Shown here piece after piece: positions 1 through 7,955 of a stretch of 64,000 nt of DNA. Where the stretch lies: NCBI RefSeq assembly GCF_025979885.1, contig NZ_CP110139.1:1-64000 (forward strand), given 5' to 3'. A program made the position numbers and the translations under genes. The stretch comes from Hymenobacter sp. YIM 151500-1. GTDB lineage: Bacteria; Bacteroidota; Bacteroidia; Cytophagales; Hymenobacteraceae. Numbering within the stretch: the stretch's first letter is position 1; each line of letters opens with the position of its first letter. The notes beneath the pieces are model-generated. The model had not been told where the DNA came from, made no database searches, and was given only the letters and a program-made list of their open reading frames with translations.

Positions 1-1497
1 ATGCTGAAGGATTGCCGAACGGTATGGGCCAACTGTCTTCGCGTCATCAAGGCAAACATTGGTGAGCAGAGCTTCCGGACGTGGTTTCAACCCATCGTGC
101 CGGTGCAGCTCCACAATAATGTGCTGCTGATTCAGGTGCCCAGCACCTACTTTTACGAGTGGCTGGAGGAGCACTTTGTGGAGGAGCTGAAGCGGGCCAT
201 CCACCAGGAGCTAGGGCCGGAAGGGCGCCTGGAGTACAGCATCGTGGTGGACCAGGGCAATGCCCAAACCAAGCCGCGTACGCTTAACCTGCCCACGGCC
301 CGCAAAACCGCTGGTCCACCCTCCGCCGCTACCCCCGCCGCGGCCGTGGCCGCCGGGGCCCTTACTGCCTCGGCCCGCAACGTGGCGGCTGCTGCCGTGG
401 CGCCCGCGCCCACCCCGGCCACCTTGCGCAACCCCTTCGAGGCCAGCAAAACCATTGAGCGCGACTATCTGAAGTCCCAGCTCAACACCACCTATACCTT
501 CGAGAACTACATCGAGGGCGACTGTAACCGGTTGGCGCGGTCGGCGGGCTTGGCGGTGGCCAACAAGCCGGGCACCACTTCCTTCAACCCGCTGATGGTG
601 TACGGAGGCGTGGGCCTGGGCAAAACGCATTTGGTGCAGGCCATCGGCAACCACATCAAAGCCACCAACACGGATAAGTTTGTGCTGTATGTGTCGGCTG
701 AGAAGTTCACGAACCAGTTTATCGAAAGCCTGCGCTCCAACCAGGTGCAGGATTTTGCCAATTTCTATTTGCTGGTTGATATTCTGATTCTGGACGACGT
801 GCAGTTTTTGTCGGGCAAAGACAAAACGCAGGAAATGTTCTTCCACATTTTCAACCACCTGCACCAGGCCGGCAAGCAGATTGTCATGACCTCGGACCGC
901 CCCCCGCGCGACCTGGTGGGGCTGGAGGACCGGCTGTTGTCGCGCTTCAAGTGGGGCCTCACCGCCGACCTGCAAAGCCCGGACTTCGAGACGCGCATGG
1001 CCATCATCCAGAATAAAATGCAGCAGGATGGCATCGACATCCCGCCGCAGGTGGTGGAGTACCTGGCCCACTCCGTGAACACTAACGTGCGGGAGCTGGA
1101 GGGCGTCTTGATTTCGCTGGTGGCGCAAAGCTCCCTCAACCGCCGCGAAATCGACTTGGAAATGGCCAAGCAGGCCCTGCGCCACATCATTGAAGAGGTG
1201 GAAGCCGAGGTCAACCTGGACTTCATTCAGAAAACCTGCGCCGAATACTTCGGCGTGCCCCTGGACCTGCTCAAAGCCAAAACCCGCAAGAAAGAAGTGG
1301 TGACGGCCCGGCAGGTAGCCATGTACTTCGCCAAGGAGCACACCAGCCATTCGCTGAAAAGCATCGGCCACCACTTCGGTGGCCGTGACCACAGCACCGT
1401 CATCCACTCCGTGCAAACTGTCTCGGATCTGATTGACTCCGACAAAAGCTTCCGCAACACTATTGCCGAGCTACGGAAGAAATTTGCAGGGAAGTAG
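1..1497 (+). CDS. dnaA: Chromosomal replication initiator protein DnaA
   Basis: Initiates chromosome replication by binding origin DnaA boxes and melting the duplex as an ATP-bound filament. The 498-residue product has a full-length layout: an N-terminal interaction domain (about 1-85), an Ala/Pro-rich linker (about 90-145), an AAA+ core and a C-terminal DNA-binding domain. Walker A is GGVGLGKT at 202-209 and Walker B is ILILDD at 261-266. The DnaA signature GGRDHST at 460-466 lies in the helix-turn-helix domain. The first base of the window is the ATG, so promoter and any upstream origin are not visible. The TAG stop lies inside the left arm of a 98-bp perfect inverted repeat. No DnaA boxes were noticed in the intergenic region downstream. 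Confidence 0.98.
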   Translation: MLKDCRTVWANCLRVIKANIGEQSFRTWFQPIVPVQLHNNVLLIQVPSTYFYEWLEEHFVEELKRAIHQELGPEGRLEYSIVVDQGNAQTKPRTLNLPTARKTAGPPSAATPAAAVAAGALTASARNVAAAAVAPAPTPATLRNPFEASKTIERDYLKSQLNTTYTFENYIEGDCNRLARSAGLAVANKPGTTSFNPLMVYGGVGLGKTHLVQAIGNHIKATNTDKFVLYVSAEKFTNQFIESLRSNQVQDFANFYLLVDILILDDVQFLSGKDKTQEMFFHIFNHLHQAGKQIVMTSDRPPRDLVGLEDRLLSRFKWGLTADLQSPDFETRMAIIQNKMQQDGIDIPPQVVEYLAHSVNTNVRELEGVLISLVAQSSLNRREIDLEMAKQALRHIIEEVEAEVNLDFIQKTCAEYFGVPLDLLKAKTRKKEVVTARQVAMYFAKEHTSHSLKSIGHHFGGRDHSTVIHSVQTVSDLIDSDKSFRNTIAELRKKFAGK

Positions 1498-1888
1498 CCT
1501 CACCCCCCGGCCCCCTCTCCCGTGGAGAGGGGGAGCCAGCCGACAGACGTTCGACGCCGCCCCTTCGGCTAGCGCCTCCGGAACGGCTACCGATACTGAC
1601 GGCAATGAACAGCATAGCCGCATAGCGGCCTACAGGTTTGTAGCCAGATAAGGCAGATAAGTTCAGAGCCGCGTAGCGGTGCAAGAGACGTTCTGGTGTT
1701 TCTTGCACCGCTACGCGGCGCCACATTTTTATTGCTTGTTGTTTCTACAATCCTTTGAGCCGCTATGCGGCCACTGTGCTACTACAAGCAGGTAGCCGTT
1801 CCGGAGGCGCTAGCCGAAGGGGCGGCGTCGAACGTCTGTCGGCTGGCTCCCCCTCTCCACGGGAGAGGGGGCCGGGGGGTGAGGCTAC
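1494..1888. repeat. Long palindromic element, family A copy 1
   Basis: A perfect 98-bp inverted repeat (1494-1591 and 1791-1888) encloses about 200 bp with further nested hairpins. One inner pair is GCCGCATAGCGGC near 1617 with GCCGCTATGCGGC near 1758; another is a stem around 1668-1720 containing GGTGCAAG and CTTGCACC. The arms include the TAG stop codons of both convergent genes (dnaA and the small membrane protein). The intergenic space is wholly occupied by this structure and no gene is supported in it. A second copy lies at 12758-13146. It could act as a bidirectional terminator or a mobile palindromic element; it encodes no transposase. Confidence 0.9.
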
Positions 1889-2367
1889 ACCTGCGTGTCG
1901 CGCAGCGGGATGTTGTGTTTGGCGGCGAAGGTGCGCACCTGCTCGCGGAGCTGGCGTTTGCGCTTCGTGCCTTTCACCTGGCGCAGGCTTAGGGCGTAGG
2001 TGCCGCCTTCCCGGAGCTGCACGCGTAGCTGCTGCGGCACCAGCTCCAGGGAAGTAATGCCCTCGGCCGGAAATGCCTGCTTGGGCCGGAACAGGCCGTC
2101 TTTGTGCACGATGTAGGCCGGCGTAAACTCCAGGTAGCTCTGGGTGCCGAACACCGGCGCGTTGTGCACCAGCACGTAGCCCAGGTACACGAGGCTGAAC
2201 ACCAGAAACACGTAGTGCAGAAAGTGCATGTCGCTGGCCCCGGCGCCCGTCACGATAAGCGAAATAGTGTAGCCAATCCAGAGCACGCCCAGGAAAACCT
2301 GGCCCCAAAACGGAATGCGCTGGGTATTGGCGGGCTGAAGACGGATGCGGGTAGAATCTGGGTTCAT
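1885..2367 (-). CDS. Hypothetical membrane protein with two transmembrane helices
   Basis: I do not recognise this 160-residue protein. Reading from the ATG at 2365-2367 gives a short polar N-terminus, two hydrophobic helices (about residues 19-40 and 48-67) joined by a short loop, then a soluble C-terminal half with alternating hydrophobic residues and a basic segment (KGTKRKRQ). That layout resembles small membrane-anchored pleckstrin-homology-like proteins, but this is only a topological resemblance. A longer reading from 2445 is possible, but the promoter-like box at 2394-2401 falls inside it, which favours the shorter start. It converges on dnaA and its stop codon lies in the family A palindrome arm. 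Confidence 0.6.
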   Translation of the reverse strand: MNPDSTRIRLQPANTQRIPFWGQVFLGVLWIGYTISLIVTGAGASDMHFLHYVFLVFSLVYLGYVLVHNAPVFGTQSYLEFTPAYIVHKDGLFRPKQAFPAEGITSLELVPQQLRVQLREGGTYALSLRQVKGTKRKRQLREQVRTFAAKHNIPLRDTQV

Positions 2368-2393
2368 ACGGTACGGCAAGTGACAGAGGCCCG

Positions 2394-2401
2394 CAAAAGT
2401 A
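2394..2401 (-). promoter_or_regulatory. -7 type promoter box for the membrane protein gene
   Basis: On the minus strand the sequence reads TACTTTTG, matching the Bacteroidota -7 consensus TAnnTTTG. It lies 26 bases upstream of the chosen ATG at 2367. A clear -33 TTTG was not found. Confidence 0.4.
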
Positions 2402-2553
2402 CAGAGTTGCGGGTAGTTGTGCGGGATTGGAATCAGAGGGTACACCGGGGGCAGTGATAGTAGGGTCGGAAGCCGCTACTTTCGCCTGGCCGAGCGAGCT
2501 TCTACGTACGGCCGCCGGGCCGGGCGGGGTGTCTCGGCCACGTACCTTTTTCT

Positions 2554-3510
2554 ATGACCTCTTCCCCTTCTCTCACTGAATCTCAGCTGCGGGCCGCCTT
2601 GCTGGGCCTGGCCGTGGGCGACGCCCTGGGCGTGCCCGTGGAGTTTGAAAGCCGCGCCCGGCGCCGCCTCGACCCCGTAGTGACCATGCGCGGCTACGGC
2701 ACCCACTGGCAGCCCCCCGGCACCTGGTCCGACGATGCCTCCCTAACCTTCTGCCTGGCCGAAGCCATTGCCGACGGCTTCACGGTGGGCAAGCTGGCCG
2801 AAAACTGCTGCCGTTGGTACTACCAGAACTTCTGGACCCCGCACGGCTCCATATTCGACATCGGCATCACCACCCGTGAGGCCATCATGCGCCTAAAAGC
2901 TGATGCAGACCTAATCTTTGCCGGCGCCACCGACGAGTACAGCAACGGCAACGGCGCCCTGATGCGAATTTTGCCCCTGGCTTTTTACCAGGTAGATGCC
3001 CCGTTAGAAACTCGGTTTCAACTGATTCAGGACGTGTCGGCCGTAACGCACGGGCATATCCGGTCGGCGGTGGCGTGCTTTCTGTACCTGGAAGTAGCCC
3101 GTCACCTGCGCGCCGGCCTGGCCCCGCAGCCGGCCTACGCCGCCGTGTGCCAGGCGGCTCCGGAGCAGCTGCGGCAACTGGCTGTTCCGCCGGCCGAAAT
3201 TGGCAAGTTTGAGGTGGTGCTCAGTGGCCGCCTCGACACGCTGCCGGAGGCCAGCCTGGCGAGTGGGGGCTACGTGCTGCACACCCTGGAATCGGCCCTG
3301 TGGTGCCTGCTGCGCCACAGCTCCTACGCCGAAACCGTGCTGGCCGCCGTCAACCTCGGCGACGACACCGATACCACTGGGGCCGTGGCCGGCGGCCTGG
3401 CCGGCTTGTACTACGGCGAAGCCGCCATTCCGCCCGAGTGGCGGTCCGCGCTAGCCCGCCGCGCTGATATTGAGGACCTGGCCGCCCGCGTGGCGGCTGC
3501 TACGGTATGA
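2554..3510 (+). CDS. ADP-ribosylglycohydrolase family protein (DraG-like)
   Basis: Predicted to hydrolyse the glycosidic bond between ADP-ribose and a protein side chain or small molecule, using two metal ions. The 318-residue product opens with the family motif GLAVGDALGVPVEF (about 17-30). The metal-binding SDDAS corresponds to the usual T-D-D-T motif. NGNGALMRILPLAF lies in the middle, and GDDTDTTGAVAGGLAG near residues 270-285 carries the second Asp cluster. Length fits the family. A TACCTTTT box ends 3 bases before the ATG, so the mRNA may be leaderless. A 15-bp perfect hairpin follows the stop codon. The substrate cannot be told; no ADP-ribosyltransferase was seen nearby. Confidence 0.9.
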   Translation: MTSSPSLTESQLRAALLGLAVGDALGVPVEFESRARRRLDPVVTMRGYGTHWQPPGTWSDDASLTFCLAEAIADGFTVGKLAENCCRWYYQNFWTPHGSIFDIGITTREAIMRLKADADLIFAGATDEYSNGNGALMRILPLAFYQVDAPLETRFQLIQDVSAVTHGHIRSAVACFLYLEVARHLRAGLAPQPAYAAVCQAAPEQLRQLAVPPAEIGKFEVVLSGRLDTLPEASLASGGYVLHTLESALWCLLRHSSYAETVLAAVNLGDDTDTTGAVAGGLAGLYYGEAAIPPEWRSALARRADIEDLAARVAAATV

Positions 3511-3511
3511 A

Positions 3512-3576
3512 GCCACAAGGCCGGCCCCGCCCGCCACTACCAGAACAGTAGCTGCGGACGAGGCCGGCCTTGTGGC
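3512..3576. terminator. 15-bp perfect hairpin between convergent genes
   Basis: Arms 3512-3526 (GCCACAAGGCCGGCC) and 3562-3576 are exact reverse complements. They sit between the stop codons of the ADP-ribosylglycohydrolase and osmC-like genes and probably stop transcription from both sides. No clear U-tract follows. Confidence 0.6.
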
Positions 3577-3589
3577 AAAGTGGGCCACG

Positions 3590-4018
3590 CTATTTCAGCG
3601 TAGCCGAAGCCAGTTGCATTTCAGGCACGGCGCTCAGCACGGCCGACACCGGGCACTGGTCCTTGGCCCGCTGGGCGTACTGCTGAAACTCTTCCTGCGA
3701 CAACCCATCTACTTCGCCCTCGGTGGTAAGCACGATTTTGGTGATTTTCGGTACCCCGCCCGAGGGGTCCAGCGTCACCTTCGACTCGGTGCGAATCTGC
3801 TTCACCTGCTTGCCGTCCTGGGTCAGGATGCTGGTCAGGAACATCGTGTAGCAGCCGGCGTGGGCTGCGCCAATCAGCTCCTCGGGGTTGGTGCCGCGCT
3901 GGCCCTCAAAACGAGCCCCCACGGAATACGGCGCTTTCACGGTGCCGCTCTGGGTTGAAATTTCGCCGCTTCCTTTGATGTCGCCGTTCCACACGGCTGT
4001 TCCGCGTTGGTTGATCAT
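3590..4018 (-). CDS. OsmC family peroxiredoxin-like protein
   Basis: Thiol-dependent hydroperoxide reductase of the OsmC/Ohr superfamily, a cytosolic defence against organic peroxides. The 142-residue length is typical. The two redox cysteines are visible: Cys56 in AAHAGCYTMFL and Cys122 in AKDQCPVSAVL, with the acidic NPEELIGAAHAG segment before the first. The sequence resembles the OsmC branch rather than Ohr, judging by the KGSGEISTQSG N-terminal segment. It is monocistronic and convergent with the ADP-ribosylglycohydrolase gene. Confidence 0.92.
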   Translation of the reverse strand: MINQRGTAVWNGDIKGSGEISTQSGTVKAPYSVGARFEGQRGTNPEELIGAAHAGCYTMFLTSILTQDGKQVKQIRTESKVTLDPSGGVPKITKIVLTTEGEVDGLSQEEFQQYAQRAKDQCPVSAVLSAVPEMQLASATLK

Positions 4019-4182
4019 ATGTGCTACTTGAAAAAAGTGGAAAACCTGACTACTGAGTGCAATACGGGAGCAAGTGCGAAAAGTAGATAAAAAATTATGT
4101 AGCTACACTGGTCGAGCTTTGTCCTGGGCTTACAAGTAAAGTGGGCGGCAGATGGGAAGCTCGCCAACCAGCTCCGGGCCTG

Positions 4183-4190
4183 TACCTTTG
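4183..4190 (+). promoter_or_regulatory. -7 type promoter box for the GH3-family gene
   Basis: TACCTTTG is an exact match to TAnnTTTG and lies 66 bases upstream of the ATG at 4257. The 238-bp space 4019-4256 between divergent genes holds nothing else I can identify. Confidence 0.45.
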
Positions 4191-4256
4191 AGCAAACGTC
4201 TGCCAACGCTTTCAGCGTAGCTGAAGCCCGTTTTTTAGATTTTGAATCCTCCGCCT

Positions 4257-5753
4257 ATGGGCCTGAAGTCTACCTTGAGCCGGCCGCTGGCCGCTTATGT
4301 TGCCCGCCAGTACGCCCGCTGGCAGCACGACCCCATTGGCACCCAGCAGCGGGTGCTGCGGGAGCTACTGCGGCAAGGCGCCCGCACCCACTTCGGCCGC
4401 GACCATGACCTGGGCACGGCCCGCACGGCTCAGGACCTGGCCGCCCGCGTGCCGGTGCGCGACTACGAAGGCCTGAAACCGTATTTCGAGCGAGTAAAGG
4501 CCGGCGAGGCCGATGTGCTGTGGCCGGGGAAGCCGCTGTACCTGGCCAAAACCAGCGGCACCACCAGCGGGGCCAAGTACATTCCACTAACCCGTGCCAG
4601 CATCCCCAACCACATCAACGGGGCCCGCGACGCCCTGCTGCATTACGTTCATAAAACTGGCAAGAGCCGGTTTCTGGATGGCAAGCTGATATTTTTGTCG
4701 GGCTCCCCGGAGCTGGAGACGGTGGGCGGCATCCCGACGGGGCGGCTGTCGGGCATCGTCAACCACCACGTGCCGGCCTACCTGCGCCGCAACCAGCTAC
4801 CTAGCTACCCGACCAACATCATCGAGGACTGGGAAGCCAAGCTGGACCGCATCGTAGAGGAAACCCTGCCCGCCCCCATGACCCTGATTTCGGGCATTCC
4901 GCCCTGGGTGCAGATGTATTTCGACCGGATTGTGGCGCGCACCGGCCGGCCGGTAGGGGAGGTGTTTCCCGGCTTCGACCTGTTCGTGTACGGGGGCGTC
5001 AACTTCGAGCCCTACCGCAAAAAGCTGCTGGACACCATCGGGCGGGCAGTGGACAGCGTGGAGCTGTTTCCGGCCTCCGAAGGCTTCCTGGCCTTCCAGG
5101 ACGAGCCCGGCAACCCCGGCCTGCTCTTGCTGCTGGATGCCGGTATCTTCTTCGAGTTTGTGCCCGCCGAGCGGTTTTTCGAGCCCAACCCGCCCCGCCT
5201 CACCCTGGCCGAGGTGGAGCTGGACCAGCAGTACGCCTTGGTACTCAGCTCTAACGCCGGCCTCTGGGGCTACAGCCTCGGCGACACGGTGCGCTTCGTC
5301 AGCAAATACCCGTTCCGCGTCGTCGTCACGGGCCGCATCAAGCATTTTCTGTCGGCCTTCGGGGAGCATGTCATCGGCGAAGAAGTGGAGCAAACCCTGC
5401 GCGCCGCCATGCAGCAGCACCCGGAGGTGGAGGTAGTAGAATTCACCGTGGCCCCGCGCGTGAGCGACGACCCCGCTGTGCCTTCCCGCCACGAGTGGCT
5501 TATCGAATTCGCCCGCCCGCCCCACGATGCCGCCGCCTTTGCCGCCGCCCTCGACACCGGCCTGCGCCAGCGCAACGTTTACTACGACGACCTACTCAGC
5601 GGCCACATCCTGGCCCCGCTGCAACTCACGCCCCTACCCACCGGCGCCTTCCAGCGCTACATGAAAAGCCAGGGCAAGCTCGGCGGCCAGAACAAAGTAC
5701 CGCGGCTGAGTAATGACCGGACGCTGGCCAAGGGGTTACTTGCGGCGGGGTAA
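4257..5753 (+). CDS. GH3-family acyl-adenylating enzyme
   Basis: Member of the ANL adenylating superfamily in the GH3 branch, which in plants conjugates amino acids to acyl hormones; the bacterial substrate is unknown. The phosphate-binding loop TSGTTSGAKYIPLT lies near residues 102-115. Later come FVYGGVNFEPYR and ASEGFLAFQ (adenine-binding region), YALVLSSNAGLWGYSLGDTVRF, and the hinge VTGRIKHFLSAFGEHV leading to the C-terminal lid domain. I chose the ATG at 4257 (498 residues) over an in-frame TTG at 4242 because it begins the family N-terminus directly. No biosynthetic partner genes are adjacent. Confidence 0.88.
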   Translation: MGLKSTLSRPLAAYVARQYARWQHDPIGTQQRVLRELLRQGARTHFGRDHDLGTARTAQDLAARVPVRDYEGLKPYFERVKAGEADVLWPGKPLYLAKTSGTTSGAKYIPLTRASIPNHINGARDALLHYVHKTGKSRFLDGKLIFLSGSPELETVGGIPTGRLSGIVNHHVPAYLRRNQLPSYPTNIIEDWEAKLDRIVEETLPAPMTLISGIPPWVQMYFDRIVARTGRPVGEVFPGFDLFVYGGVNFEPYRKKLLDTIGRAVDSVELFPASEGFLAFQDEPGNPGLLLLLDAGIFFEFVPAERFFEPNPPRLTLAEVELDQQYALVLSSNAGLWGYSLGDTVRFVSKYPFRVVVTGRIKHFLSAFGEHVIGEEVEQTLRAAMQQHPEVEVVEFTVAPRVSDDPAVPSRHEWLIEFARPPHDAAAFAAALDTGLRQRNVYYDDLLSGHILAPLQLTPLPTGAFQRYMKSQGKLGGQNKVPRLSNDRTLAKGLLAAG

Positions 5754-5839
5754 GGTGCCGAGGGCGTGGCTTACGCTCTTTATTTGCGCCAGCCGCATTT
5801 GATCATCCCTTAAAGCACAGCGTTACAATTTTAACTGTA

Positions 5840-6424
5840 ATGTTCACCCTACTACTAAACTGGTTGCTGTCATTCGGTACTGTGGCATCACCGGCCCCTG
5901 GATTCCCAGATGCTCCTGTTATCACTGAAGCCTCGGTGGGCAAGGCCAGGATAGGAATGCCAACAGTTGAATTGCGTAGGTTGTACAAAGGCTGCACGTT
6001 TGTGCGAGTCTACGTGGCCAGGTACGGATGGTATGGGGAAGGAGACGAGCCTAAGGGAATTCAAGTTAGCCAAGGCACCCAGCCGCTGTTCGTATACTTC
6101 GAGGACTGGGAAAAGCCCGGCAGGATTAGCGGCCTGACTGCCCTGCATCCTACCTATCGAACTCGAAAGAATATTGGCGTGGGCTCTACTTCCGGGGCGC
6201 TACGAGTGGCGTTTCCGTCTATCAAAGTTGGACTGGACCCGATGGATGACTACGGGCAGAACTTGCAGATGGCTTCTTTAGATGGCAGTGCCATCACATA
6301 TACTTTCGCTCGGCAGAAGAACATTGGTAGGTACACGGATGAGGTATTTGAGTCTCCTATCATAGTTACTACCGCCAAAATTTCCTGGATTACTGTTTTT
6401 CCGAAGAACGGCCAGAAAAACTAA
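5840..6424 (+). CDS. Hypothetical exported protein
   Basis: I do not recognise this 194-residue protein. The N-terminus (MFTLLLNWLLSFGTVASPAPG) looks like a signal peptide with cleavage near residue 17-20, suggesting export to periplasm or surface. The rest is a mix of short strand-like segments (TFVRVYVARYG, LFVYFEDW, ITYTFARQ, SWITVFPK) consistent with a small beta-rich fold. It begins a stretch (5.8-7.7 kb) with visibly lower GC and less biased third codon positions than the flanks, which hints at later acquisition. Confidence 0.6.
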   Translation: MFTLLLNWLLSFGTVASPAPGFPDAPVITEASVGKARIGMPTVELRRLYKGCTFVRVYVARYGWYGEGDEPKGIQVSQGTQPLFVYFEDWEKPGRISGLTALHPTYRTRKNIGVGSTSGALRVAFPSIKVGLDPMDDYGQNLQMASLDGSAITYTFARQKNIGRYTDEVFESPIIVTTAKISWITVFPKNGQKN

Positions 6425-6439
6425 CGTCTCCTTTTGCTT

Positions 6440-6488
6440 GCATGTAGTCACTAAGCTCTGCCTTCACGCCGCCGCTTAGCCTACATGC
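6440..6488. repeat. Interrupted inverted repeat
   Basis: GCATGTAG (6440-6447) plus CTAAGC (6451-6456) pair with GCTTAG (6474-6479) plus CTACATGC (6481-6488), with a 17-base loop. It lies after the exported hypothetical gene and may be its terminator, although no U-tract follows. Confidence 0.45.
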
Positions 6489-6583
6489 TACAGCGCATAG
6501 TTGCGAAGCTGCCCTACCTGATCAATAATAGGACGCAGGTGAAGGCTAATAGCCCAGCAGGTATAAAACCCGTATCTTACCTT

Positions 6584-6802
6584 ATGCTCCGCCTCGACCG
6601 AACCGCCACTCGCAAAACCACCCTCCACCATGACCAGGACGCCGAGGACGTGGCGTATTGGCTGACCAAAACCCCGCAGGAGCGACTGGCAGCATTGGAG
6701 CATCTGCGGGCTACTTCTCTCTGGTTCTATTACCGCCATGACCCTAGCCAATTCCCTGGACCAAGACTACAAAGAGTTTATCGAGTTATTAAACGCGCAT
6801 AA
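6584..6802 (+). CDS. Small protein paired with a nucleotidyltransferase
   Basis: A 72-residue protein read from the ATG at 6584; an upstream ATG at 6485 is possible but begins in unlikely coding sequence. It contains the segment KTPQERLAALEHLRA, which resembles small helical proteins I recall being encoded just upstream of nucleotidyltransferases in Bacteroidota. The 3' end overlaps the next gene by 65 bp, implying translational coupling. A toxin-antitoxin or modifier/target relation is conceivable, but it is inference from arrangement only. Confidence 0.55.
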   Translation: MLRLDRTATRKTTLHHDQDAEDVAYWLTKTPQERLAALEHLRATSLWFYYRHDPSQFPGPRLQRVYRVIKRA

Positions 6803-7214
6803 TGTGCACTATATGGTAGTGGGCGGCTATGCGGTGGCCTACCACGGCTACGTACGCCACACCGGTGATATAAACATATGGGTTGAAATAGACCCCGATA
6901 ACGCGGCGCGCCTGGTGCAGGTAATGCGGGCTTTCGGCTTTGGCAATCTGTACAAAGAGGCGGATTTCTTGCAACGCGGAGGTATTATACAGCTTGGCGT
7001 TGCACCCATCCGCATCGATATTCTGAGTGAGGTCGATGGGGTACAGTTCACTGACTGTTTTGCGGCGTGTGAGCCTACTGTCTGGGACGGAGTAGCCATT
7101 AACTTTATCAGCCTGGCAGATTTACGGAAAAATAAAGCCAGCACTGGCCGCGCGAAAGATGCCGTTGATTTAAAGCAGCTGGATAAAGTAAAGCGTAAGC
7201 CGGGCACCCACTAA
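6738..7214 (+). CDS. Nucleotidyltransferase-fold protein with altered catalytic motif
   Basis: A 158-residue protein of the polymerase-beta-like nucleotidyltransferase fold, in the single-domain group with a GGYAVAYHG motif. Gly29-Gly30 form the nucleotide-binding turn. The catalytic D-x-D is read as Asp44-Ile-Asn46, so the second Asp is replaced by Asn. A third acidic residue, Asp94 (in IRIDILSEVDG), is kept. Either the enzyme tolerates Asn at this position or it is inactive. It overlaps the small upstream gene and is followed 3 bases later by the HAD-like gene, so the three probably form an operon. Active relatives transfer nucleotides to RNA or protein, but no target can be named here. Confidence 0.75.
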   Translation: MTLANSLDQDYKEFIELLNAHNVHYMVVGGYAVAYHGYVRHTGDINIWVEIDPDNAARLVQVMRAFGFGNLYKEADFLQRGGIIQLGVAPIRIDILSEVDGVQFTDCFAACEPTVWDGVAINFISLADLRKNKASTGRAKDAVDLKQLDKVKRKPGTH

Positions 7215-7217
7215 CCC

Positions 7218-7679
7218 ATGCGCCTCGCCTTCGACCTCGACAATACGCTTATTCGCTGTGGCTATGACTTTCCATTGGACCAGCCGCGCTGGCCACTGTT
7301 AGCGCGTTTGCTGGGTGAAGAAGAGCTGCGTCAGGGAATAGCAGAGGCCGTTGCCCACTGCCAACAGCACGGTTGGGAAATATGGGTGTATACTACGTCT
7401 TACCGCAGTGCGTGGCATATTCGGCGGTTATTTTGGCTGCACGGCATCCGGCTGCATGGCGTTGTGAATCAGCAACGTCACAACCGACACGTACGGGTCA
7501 GTTGTACCAAGCATCCGCCTACTTTCGGCATTGATCTGCTGGTCGATGACTCTGAAGGCGTACGGCTGGAAGGAGAGCGGCACGGCTTCGAGGTGGTAAT
7601 AGTCAGCCCGCAGAATGAGAAGTGGGTGGAGCAAGTAAAGGCCGCCTTGCTGCACCACAGCTCGACCAAGGCCATTTGA
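7218..7679 (+). CDS. HAD-like phosphatase domain protein
   Basis: A 153-residue HAD-superfamily protein. Motif I is FDLDNTL at residues 4-10 with both Asp residues present. Motif II is probably the Thr in WVYTTSYRS (about 58-59). Motif IV is LLVDDSEGV near 111-119. The cap is small, so it may act on a macromolecule or a phosphoprotein. It starts 3 bases after the nucleotidyltransferase stop codon, which suggests joint expression. The exact substrate is not visible. The following 276 bp up to 7955 contain no gene I can support. Confidence 0.75.
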   Translation: MRLAFDLDNTLIRCGYDFPLDQPRWPLLARLLGEEELRQGIAEAVAHCQQHGWEIWVYTTSYRSAWHIRRLFWLHGIRLHGVVNQQRHNRHVRVSCTKHPPTFGIDLLVDDSEGVRLEGERHGFEVVIVSPQNEKWVEQVKAALLHHSSTKAI

Positions 7680-7955
7680 GCTGGCAGCGTCGAAAAAATC
7701 GGAGGGCTAAGGCCATAGGGCAGCTAAAAAAGTGCGCCGAAAATTGGCGGAAAGCGGAACGGAGCCCGCCGCAGTTGCAAAAACTGCCAGCCACGGCTAG
7801 TCGTGGTCTGCAAATGGGGTGCATAAGGCACTTTTCGCAACTGCTGGGTTCCAGCGGCTTCTGAGGCCGTTGGCGCCGCCCGGAGGCTGAGGGTAGCTTT
7901 GATTGGTAGGCCGGAATGTCTGCCGGCCGGTCACCGTACTTATTGCTCAGCCGCC

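Noticed and set aside
211..1416. 401-codon minus-strand ORF opposite dnaA
   Set aside because: Shadow of a GC-rich coding gene; composition is His/Val/Gly-rich without domains, and dnaA on the plus strand is certain.
1498..1884. Possible origin of replication next to dnaA
   Set aside because: No DnaA-box cluster or AT-rich unwinding element was seen; the space is entirely the family A palindrome. Any origin may lie upstream of the window.
1755..2057. ORF starting MSRYAATVLLQAG inside the family A palindrome, also present in copy 2 at 13015
   Set aside because: Both copies give a similar peptide because the repeat DNA is similar. The frame runs through palindromic arms into the antisense of real genes, and the conservation is better explained by the DNA/RNA structure.
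7622..7864. 80-codon plus-strand ORF after the HAD-like gene
   Set aside because: Overlaps the end of the HAD-like gene out of frame, has basic low-information composition and no start signal.
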